Program-made: the position numbers and the translations under genes
Assembly (NCBI GenBank): GCA_034770075.1
Contig: JAVJAP010000022.1
Span: 186,001 to 250,000, forward strand
Reading direction: 5' to 3'
DNA: 64,000 bases
Source: Aralia elata
Lineage: Eukaryota; Streptophyta; Magnoliopsida; Apiales; Araliaceae
The notes under the pieces: generated by a model
Seen by the model: only the letters and a program-made list of their open reading frames with translations
Databases searched by the model: none
Told to the model about the DNA's origin: nothing
Shown: piece after piece, positions 56,350 to 64,000 of the stretch
How the letters are laid out: each line of letters opens with the position of its first letter
Position numbering within the stretch: position 1 is the first letter of the stretch

Positions 56350-59300
56350 TGTTAGGTTTATATATAACGCAAGCATGCAATCAAATAAAATAAATAGGGC
56401 GGAAGTGTGATAAAACGGATTTTAAAATTTTAATACAAACCATCACCATGATCTATCCTTGTGTTCAATTATCAATTAAACAAAAGAGAAAGAGAATAAG
56501 AATTATACCCTCGTAGATCAAAGCTTTCTCGGGTACAAGTTCAACCCCTAGTCCTTCGTGTTCTCCTCGATTTACATCGATGAGATTCCTTCCTTTGATC
56601 AATGTTAGCCACCCAAGTGTTTGGCCTCTAGAGGTGATCCACCAAGGAAGAATAGGTATTCAAGAAGTTGGGTGTTGGCAAAACCCTAGTTGTGGCAAAA
56701 CCCTAGTTTCTATTTCTATAGAAATTGTAAGTACTCTCCACAATCTAATGCAAGAGTGTGTAACCCTAATCTATGATAAGACTCCTCTTATTTATAGATG
56801 TAGGAATAACCCTTCCCTAAACTATTTAGGATTAGGGCTTCTATTATAATTAAACTCCTTTAATTAATTATGCTCCTAATCCAATTAGGAATTCATGAGA
56901 GAGAGTACTTCTATTAATTAATTCTCAATCCCTATTAGGAATTAAATAATAGTAATAGTAATAATAATAATAAGACTTCTCTTATTAATTTATATTTAAT
57001 ATTTCCAAAATATTAAATAATAAATATTAAGCTATTTAATTTATTCTATCTCCATAGATTAAATTAAATACACTTAACTTATTATTACAATTATGTCATT
57101 TACTTCTTAAATAAATATTTTTCTTTTGCGGTGTGACCCTTTAGGTTCTCCATATTAAACCGGTTGTGAATAAATCAATTAGAACAATTCTAATCTTATT
57201 TAAATAAATAAATTAAATTATTTAATTTATTTAAATAAATAATATTTATTCTACAATAAGGGTAAGCCCCCTTAGTGATCAACGACTTTCTAGATAATAT
57301 AGATTTCAACATTAATCACAAAAGAACCTTTTTAGTGAATAGTTACCGTACAATTCAATCCTTCTACCATACAATTGTTAGGTTTGTATATAGCGCGAAT
57401 ATGCAATCAAATTACATAAATAGTGCGGAAACGCGATAAAATCAGATTTTAAAATTTTATACAAACCATCACCATGATCTTTCTTTATGCACAATTATTA
57501 ATTAAACGAAAGAGATGGAGAATAAGAATTATACCCTTGTAGAATTCTAGCTTCCTCAGGTACAAGTTCACCTCCAATTCCTTCGCGTTCTCCTTGAATT
57601 TCACCGATTAAATTCCTTCCTTTGATCAACGTTAGCCACCCAAGTGTTTGGCCTCTAGAGGTGATCCACCAAGGAATAATACTTGTTCAAGAAGATGGGT
57701 GTTGGCAAAACCCTAGTTTCTATCTCTATACAATTGTAAGTACTCTCTACAATTCTTATGCAAGAGTGTGTAACCCTAATCTATGATAAGACTTCTCTTA
57801 TTTATAGATGTAGGAAAACCCTTCCCTAAACTATTTAGGATTAGGGTTTCTATTCTAATTAAACTCCTTTAATTAAATTAAACTCCTAATCCAATTAGGA
57901 ATTCATGTGAGAATACTTCTATTAATTAATTCTCAATCCCTATTAGTAATTAAATAATAGTAATAGTAATAATAATAATAATAAGACTCCTCTTATTAAT
58001 TTATATTTAATATTTCTAAAATATTAAATAATAAATATTAAGCTATTTAATTTATTCTATCTCCATAGACTAAATTAAATACACTTAACTTATTATTACA
58101 ATTATGTCATTTACTTCTTAAATAAATATTTTTCTTTTGCGGTGTGACCCTTTAGGTTCTCCATATTAAACCGGTTGTGAATAAATCAATTAGAACAATT
58201 CTAATCTTATTTAAATAAATAAATTAAACTATTTAATTCATTTAAATAAATAATATTTATTCTACAATAAGGGTAAGCCCCCTTAGCGATCAACGACTTT
58301 CCAGATAATATAGATTTCAACATTAATCATAAAAGAACCTTTCAGTGCATAGTTACCGTACAATTCAATCCTTCTACCATACAATGTCCCAATTAAATAT
58401 AAGACATGGAATTACTGTCAAGTCTTATTTTATTTAATTATATGTATTTCGATTCTCAAATGCACAACTCTAATTAATGCAAATTAGAAACTCCTTTCTA
58501 ATTTCATTCTGCTTTGGCCAAAGACTTCTGAGTCGTTATTTATCGAATCACATAGGACATTCTCTCCTTTTACTAGAAGTGGTAGATTCTTTATTGATCA
58601 TTCACCTATCTCCATGTATAACTTATTATACCCAATCATACCCTTTGATATACCCTAAAGGTCTTAAGGGACATGTCAAAGTATAACTCATCATACACAA
58701 GATACTATGATGATCTCAAGTCCAAGGATCACTTGTACTACTATCACTAGAGGAATTCCTATTGACAGGCGAGTAAAACTCCATTAGGTATTCCTTAGCG
58801 AGCCACGTTCAGTGAACTTATTCTCTAATAAGCACCTACATACTTGCTTTAGTGTCTCCACACAAATGATTATGAGATCAATCATCCTCTTCATAAGAGC
58901 AAGCAACGTATGTACTAATCTATCCGGACTCACTAATTCCCTTTTTAGTAATCCAACGATTAGGAACAATTTTAGTTTGTGAGCTATCTAGAATTTAGAT
59001 CTCATTAGCATGATCACCATCATGATTCTAAAAACATTGCTCAAAACTATGGGTTTATCACATTTAATATAACAGCACCATGTAGATAAAGTAAAATGCC
59101 TTTAACAAACGAATAAGATTACAAAGTATATGCTACATCATATCAAATATGATTGGCTTGTGTGCTTACTAATTTCAACAATGTCCCAATTAAATATAAG
59201 ACATGGATTTACTGTCAAGTCTTATTTTATTTAATTATATGTATTTCGATTCCCAAATGCACAACTCTAAATAATGAAAATTAGAAACTCCTTTCTAATT

Positions 59301-59996
59301 TCATTCTGCCTTTGCCAAGGACTACTGAGTTGTCATTTATCGAATCACATAGGACATTCACATCTTTTACTAGACGTGGTAGATTATTTGTTGATCATTC
59401 ACCTATCTCCATGCACGACTTATTATACTCAATCATACCCTTTGATATACCCCAAAGGTCTTAAGGGACATGTCAAAGTATAACTCATCATACACAAGAT
59501 ACTATGATGATCTCAAGTCCAAAGATCACTTGTACTACTATCACTAGAGGAATTCCTATTGACAGACGAGTAAAATTCCATTAGGTATTTCTTAGCGAGC
59601 CACGTTCAGTGAACTTATTCTCCAATAAGTACCTACATACTTGATTTAGTGTCTCCACACAAATGATTATGAGATCAATCATCCTCTTCTTAAGAGCAAG
59701 CAACGTATGTACTAATCTATCCGGATTCACTAATCCCCTTTTTAGTAATCCAACGATTAGGAATGATTTTAGTTTGTGAGCTATCTAGAATTTAGATCTC
59801 ATTAGCATGATCACCATCATGATTCTAAAAGCATTGCTCAAAACTATGGGTTTATCACATTTAATATAACAGCACTATGTAGATAATATAAAATGCCTTT
59901 TAAGAAAATCAATTCTTTTATTAATAAATGAATAAGATTACAAAGTATATGCTACATCATATCAAATATGATTGGCTTGTGTTCATACTACTTTCA
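56350..59996 (-). repeat. Ty1/copia 3' LTR, interrupted
   Basis: Minus strand TGAAAGTAGTATG (59996) to CCTAACA (56350). About 1.84 kb after removing the inner LTR and one ACAAT. The PPT is adjacent on the right. The left flank GGAAC (56345-56349) would be the target duplication. Poly-AT repeats (AATAAT) at about 56950-56972. Confidence 0.9.
57376..59177 (-). repeat. Solo copia LTR inserted in a sibling LTR
   Basis: TGTTAGG…TTTCA on the plus strand, 1802 bp, flanked by ACAAT at 57371-57375 and 59178-59182. It has the same family ends (TGAAA…CCTAACA) and same orientation as the outer LTR. Hence the apparent two tandem 1-kb repeats (56350-57375 / 57376-58384) and two 0.8-kb repeats (58385-59177 / 59183-59996). 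Confidence 0.93.
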
Positions 59997-60009
59997 ATCT
60001 CCCACTTGC
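59997..60009 (-). promoter_or_regulatory. Copia polypurine tract
   Basis: Minus strand GTGCAAGTGGGAGAT (from about 60011) abuts the LTR TG; typical copia form. Confidence 0.85.
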
Positions 60010-61353
60010 ACTAAAGCCAATCGCCATGGTATCTAATACCCATCTTCTTTAAGTGACGATTAAACTGTTGTTGTGTTAAAGCTTAGTAAATGGATCTGCA
60101 ATGTTGTCTTGAGAGTCCACACGCTCTAGGGTGACATCTCCTCTTTCAATGATTTTACTAATCAAATGAAACTATCGTAACACGTGTTTGGATTTCTGAT
60201 GAGACCTAGGTTCCTTAGCCTGTGCAACAGCTCCGTTGTTGTCACAGAATAAAGGTACGACTCCTCTAATGCTAGGAACCACTCCAAGTTCAGTTATGAA
60301 CTTCTTCATCCAAACAGCTTCCTTTGCAGCTTTACTTGCAGCTATATATTCTGCCTCTGTCACTGAATCAACAACTGTTTGCTGTTTAGAACTTTTCCAA
60401 CTCACTGCGCCACCGTTTAAGGTAAACACGTACCTTGAAACGGATTTACTGTCATCTTGGTCCGTTTGAAAACTTGAGTCTGTATAGCCCTCTAGTTTCA
60501 ATTCAGACCCACCGTAGACTAGAAATACATCCTTAGTTCTTCTCAAGTACTTTAGGATGTTTTTCACTGCCTTCCAGTGCACTTCTCCTAGATTCGACTG
60601 ATATCTGCTTGTTACACTAAGTGCATGAGCGACATCTGGTCTAGTACATATCATACTGTACATGATAGATCCTATTGCGGAAGCATAAGGAATTTTACTC
60701 ATACGGTCTCTCTCCTCAGGTGTCTTTGGGGCCTGTTTCTTGGAGAGATGTATTCCATGGCTCATCGGCATGAGACCTCTCTTGGAATCTTCTATGCTAA
60801 ACTTCTTTAGCATTGAGTCTATGTACTTTCCTTGGGTCAAGCCCAACATCCTTTTAGATCTATCTCTATAGATCTTTATCCCCAAAATATAGGATGCCTC
60901 ACCCAAGTCCTTCATGGAGAAGTGTTTAGATAACCAAATTTTGATCGACTGTAGCATAGGAACATCATTCCCTATCAGTAATATATCATCAACATATAAT
61001 ATAAGTAATGAAATAGCACTCCCACTAACCTTCTTGTACACACAAGGTTCATCCTCATTTTTGATAAAATCAAACCTTTTGATTATTTTATCAAAACGGA
61101 TGTTCCATCTTCGAGAAGCTTGCTTCAATCCATAAATGGATCATTGCAGCTTACAGACTTGGTTTGTTCCAACCGTTGAAACAAAACCCTCTGGTTGTAT
61201 CATATATACATTCTCCTCAAGCTCTGCATTGAGGAAGGCCGTTTTCACGTCCATTTGCTAGATCTCGTAGTCATAATAAACTGCAATTGCAAGAAAAATC
61301 CAAATGGACTTGAGCATAGCTACTGGTGAGAAGGTTTCATCATAGTCAACTCC
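60007..61353 (-). pseudogene. pol (RT-RH): Copia reverse transcriptase and RNase H
   Basis: RT palm QMDVKTAFLN is preceded by a TAG near 61258 and another near 61140. A 318-residue open part (61128-60172) starts after the second: FDFIKNEDEPCVYK, the catalytic LYVDDILLIGND, KDLGEASYILGI. RNase H: CTRPDVAHALSV, LKLEGYTDSSFQTDQDD, GGAVSWKSSKQQTVV, TEAEYIAASKAAKEAVW, and the Asp of LFCDNNGA. A stop at 60174-60172 cuts the last ~45 codons, whose trace (ERVDSQDNIADPFTK) reaches nearly to the PPT. Same family as the fragment at 8083-8959. Confidence 0.92.
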
Positions 61354-61728
61354 TTATCTTTGTTTGAAACCTTTTGCTACCAGTCGGGCCTTATAGGTCT
61401 CTATCTTACCATCTGCTCCAGTCTTTCTCTTAAAGACCCATTTACACCAAATAGGCTTAATGCCCTCAGGTGGTGAAACCAATGTCCATACTTGGTTTTC
61501 ATACATGGAGTCCATCTCGGATTTCATGGCTTCTAGCCATTTCTCTGAGTCTTCACTACTCATAGCCTCTTTGTAAGTCAATGGATCATCATCATCTATG
61601 ATGCGTACCTCATCATCATCCTCTATGATGAATCCATACCTATCAGGTATCTTCGGTACTCTTCCAGATTTACGAATAGGTTGTGGTACAGTAGGTTCTT
61701 CTACTTGGTCAGGTACCTTACTTTGATC
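61354..61728 (-). pseudogene. pol: Copia integrase-RT linker and RT N-terminus
   Basis: From the stop at about 61730: an acidic linker (EDDDEVRIIDDDDP), then LTYKEAMSSEDSEKWLEAMK, VFKRKTGADGKIETYKARLV and AKGFKQR, stopping at the TAA 61356-61354. These are the standard first motifs of copia RT. Confidence 0.88.
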
Positions 61729-62367
61729 CTAAGTATTTTGTGGTTTTTGAACTTCTTCAAGATATATCTTACTCTCACTGATCCCTTCAAGGATAAACTC
61801 CTTTTCCAAGAAGGCAGCGTGTTTCGCTACAAATACCTTTTGATCAGTAGGATGATAGAAATAATATCCTAAACTTTCTTTACGATATCCCACAAATCTA
61901 CACTTGTCGGATCTAGTCTTCAGCTTATCATGCTCAAACCTTTTGACATAAGCTGGACAACTCCAAGTCTTAACATGCTTAAGACTAGGTTTCCTCCCTG
62001 TCCATATCTCATATGGAGTCTTTGGGACAGATTTGGTAGGTACCTTGTTAAGCAGGTATGCAGCCGTTTCCAGGGCATAGCCCCAGAAAGATACTGGAAG
62101 GTCGGTAAAACTCATCATGGAACGAACCATGTCCAACAATGTTCGATTTCTCCTTTCAGATACACCATTCAACTGTGGCGTCCCTGGTGGAGTCCATTGT
62201 GAGATTATACCATTTTCTTTGAGACAATCAAGAAACTCATTGGTCAAGTATTCCCCTCCTCGATCCGATCGAAGAATTTTAATACTTTTACCAGTTTGTT
62301 TCTCTACTTCACTTCTGAATTCTTTGAACTTTTCAAACGATTTAGATTTGTATTTCATTAAATACAC
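61729..62367 (-). pseudogene. pol (IN): Copia integrase core, second part
   Basis: LRSDRGGEYLTNEFLDCL (second Asp), TPQLNGVSERRNRTLLDMVR (catalytic Glu), and the copia C-terminal GKTPYEIWTG-like segment (PKTPYEIWTGRKPSLKH), then KCRFVGYRKESLGYYFY. It starts by a frame change near 62360 relative to the preceding part, which ends with the first core Asp region. Confidence 0.92.
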
Positions 62368-63323
62368 ATATCCAAATCTAGAATGATCATTAGTGAAAGT
62401 AATAAATAAGAATACCCTCCTCGTGCATTAGTTGTCATAGGTCCACATACGTCTGTGTGTACTAATGCTAACAACTCTGTAACTCTTTCTCCTTTTCCAC
62501 TAAAAGGAGATTTAGTCATCTTACCCATGAGACAAGATTCACAAGTTGGATATGATTCGTAATCAGATAGCTCTAAAAGCCCATCATTATGCAACTTGGA
62601 TAATCTTGTTTCATTGATATGACCGAGTCTACAGTGCCACATAAAGGTATAATTAACATCATCTCTTTTTCTTTTCTTAGTTTGTTCAATTTGAAGTATA
62701 TTTTCATGCAAGTCAAGTATGTAAAGTCCATTCATTAGGTTCCCAACACCATATAAAACATTTTTTTTATAAATAGAATAATTGTTGTTCTTTATTATAA
62801 TATCAAAACCATCCATATCCAATACAGAAATTGAAATAATGTTTCTAATGAGTGTCGGAACATAATAACAATTATTTAAACTAATGAACTTGCCCGAAGG
62901 CAGTGCTAAACAATAAGTCCCTACAGTTAATGCAGCAACCTTTGCTCCATTTCCCACTCGTAGGACGACTTCATCCTTGTTTAGCTTTCTAGTTCTGCTT
63001 AGTCCCTGCACATTATTACATATGTGAGAACTACAGCCGGTATCCAATACCCAAGTAGAATTTTGACTTTCAGAAAAATTAATTTCAATCATGAACAAAC
63101 CTAGATCAGAAGTCGAAGCTTCTCCAAGCTTCTTCTGGTCTGCAAGATACTCCTTGCAGTTCCTCTTCCAGTGTCCCAACTTATTGCAATGGTAGCAAAT
63201 TCCTTTGCTATCTAGATCAGGTTTCTTTTTATCCTTTCTCTTCGCCTTGCCCTTAGCCTTCTTGTTTTTCTTCTTTTCAGAAGATACCTTGGGCCTCTTC
63301 CTTTTCTTGGAAGAATCATCCAC
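62358..63323 (-). pseudogene. gag-pol: Copia nucleocapsid, protease, integrase N-terminus
   Basis: Lys-rich start (KKRKRPKVSSEKKKNKKAKG), one CCHC knuckle CYHCNKLGHWKRNC, protease WVLDTGCSSHICNN (D-T-G), the GAG-pre-integrase HHCC region (HCRLGHINETRLSKLHNDG, CESCLMGKMTKSPF) and the first integrase Asp region (HTDVCGPM). The domain order protease-integrase-RT is what defines Ty1/copia. Open for 321 residues, then shifted near 62360-62400. Confidence 0.92.
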
Positions 63324-63966
63324 TAGTAAGACTTGGTTCTTGTTAGATGAGAAGTGACCTTCAGCAGTTTTCAGCAGTTTTCAGCATGTTAAGTAACTCA
63401 GGCAAGCTGACGTCCAACTTATTCATGTGAAAATTCACAACAAATTGTGAGAAGGTGTCCGGGAGTGACTGCAAGATTAAATCTTGGCTTAACTCCCCAT
63501 CCATCACGAACCCTAGTTATCCAAGTTTTTCAATCAGATTGATCATCTTAAGGACATGAGTCTCAACAGCAGTGCCCTCGGTCATACGAGATCGGAAGAG
63601 CTCCTTAGATATCTGATTTCTAGCAGTCCTACTTTGCTCACCATACAACTCTTTGAGGTGCAGCAATATTGTAGGAGCATCCATAGTTTCATGCTGACGC
63701 TAAAGCTCGTTACTCATGGATGCGAGCATGATGCATTGAGCCATGATTGTATCATCTTGCCACTTTCTGAAAGTAGCAATCTCTTCCTCAGAGGCTGTTT
63801 CTACAACATTTGCAGGGACTGGCGAATTTAGGACATAAGAAATCTTTTCAGCAGTGAGAACAATTCTCAGATTCTTTAACCAGTCCGTGTAATTCGGTCC
63901 GGCCAGTTTGTTAGCATCAAGTATGCTACGCAGTGATAGTGAGTTTGATATTTTTAAATTCTGCAT
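63324..63966 (-). pseudogene. gag: Copia gag N-terminal part
   Basis: ATG at 63966 (MQNLKISNSLSLRSILDANK), then LAGPNYTDWLKNLRIVL, the common start of plant copia gag, and WQDDTIMAQCIMLASM. TAG at 63699-63697 replaces a Gln-like codon; downstream frames give KELYGEQSRTAR, FVVNFHMNKLDVSLPELLNM with further stops, including a repeated CAGCAGTTTT stretch near 63360-63385. The remaining 63967-64000 is leader; PBS and 5' LTR are outside. Confidence 0.88.
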
Positions 63967-64000
63967 GTGAAAATAGACAACATTTTAGCATTCATTCATT

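Noticed and set aside
56350..59996. Two tandem duplications in the copia LTR
   Set aside because: A single nested insertion with ACAAT target duplication explains all repeats.

Overview
This window is a plant retrotransposon nest. I find no convincing host gene, tRNA, rRNA or CRISPR array. A flowering plant, probably a eudicot with a repeat-rich genome, is suggested by chromodomain-bearing Ty3/gypsy elements of the Tekay/Del type, plant Ty1/copia, an initiator-Met primer site (TGGTATCAGAGC) in most Ty3 copies, AT-rich spacers, and layered insertions with 5-bp target duplications. I cannot name the species. Element names (TK1-TK4, LX, Y, N) are mine.

Layout, left to right. 1-8082: 3' part of Tekay-like TK1 (+), with a broken pre-gag coiled-coil ORF, gag, protease, RT/RNase H, integrase, chromodomain and its 3' LTR. 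8083-8959: Ty1/copia RT/RNase H fragment (+) into which TK1 inserted. 8960-20044: TK2 (-), both LTRs (the left one truncated), the least damaged Tekay copy. 20045-29088: TK3 (+), whose 5' LTR was hit by TK2. 29089-40094: several copies of LX, a coding-free family with about 2.4-kb LTRs and a 258-bp internal region, arranged in tandem and inverted. 40095-41160: copia LTR scrap, then the tail and LTR-like end of a different gypsy element. 41161-44784: TK4 (-), LTR plus the last codons of a chromodomain. 44785-56349: element Y, a 4-kb LTR with a PPT before it and a PBS after it, hosting the complete non-autonomous element N (48056-51477) and a solo LTR (52604-54977). 56350-64000: Ty1/copia element (-), its 3' LTR containing a solo LTR of the same family, its 5' LTR outside the window.

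Three linked observations stand out. First, every long Tekay-type or LX/Y-type LTR appears to hold a whole intron: a GAG|GTAA-like donor after a purine-rich leader, and a strongly conserved TTGCTGAGCA / GCTCA..CTTGC / CAG acceptor block 1.0-2.2 kb downstream. Second, three Tekay copies carry the same extra ORF between PBS and gag (acidic N-terminus, coiled coil, conserved C-terminal tail). In TK2 and TK3 its ATG sits one base after a predicted 3' splice site, and gag also has an AG 3-4 nt before its start, so pre-gag and gag could be alternative splice products. Third, clusters of short GC-rich perfect or near-perfect palindromes with different sequences recur in otherwise unrelated LTRs. In the Tekay/LX/Y LTRs they fall inside the predicted intron.

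All polyproteins are broken by stops and frameshifts. TK3 carries nine in-frame stops although the comparable 266 bp of its two LTRs differ at only three positions, and it shares two stops with TK1, which suggests mobilisation of an already defective lineage. Alignments here were made by eye; boundaries without TG/CA ends or target duplications are approximate.
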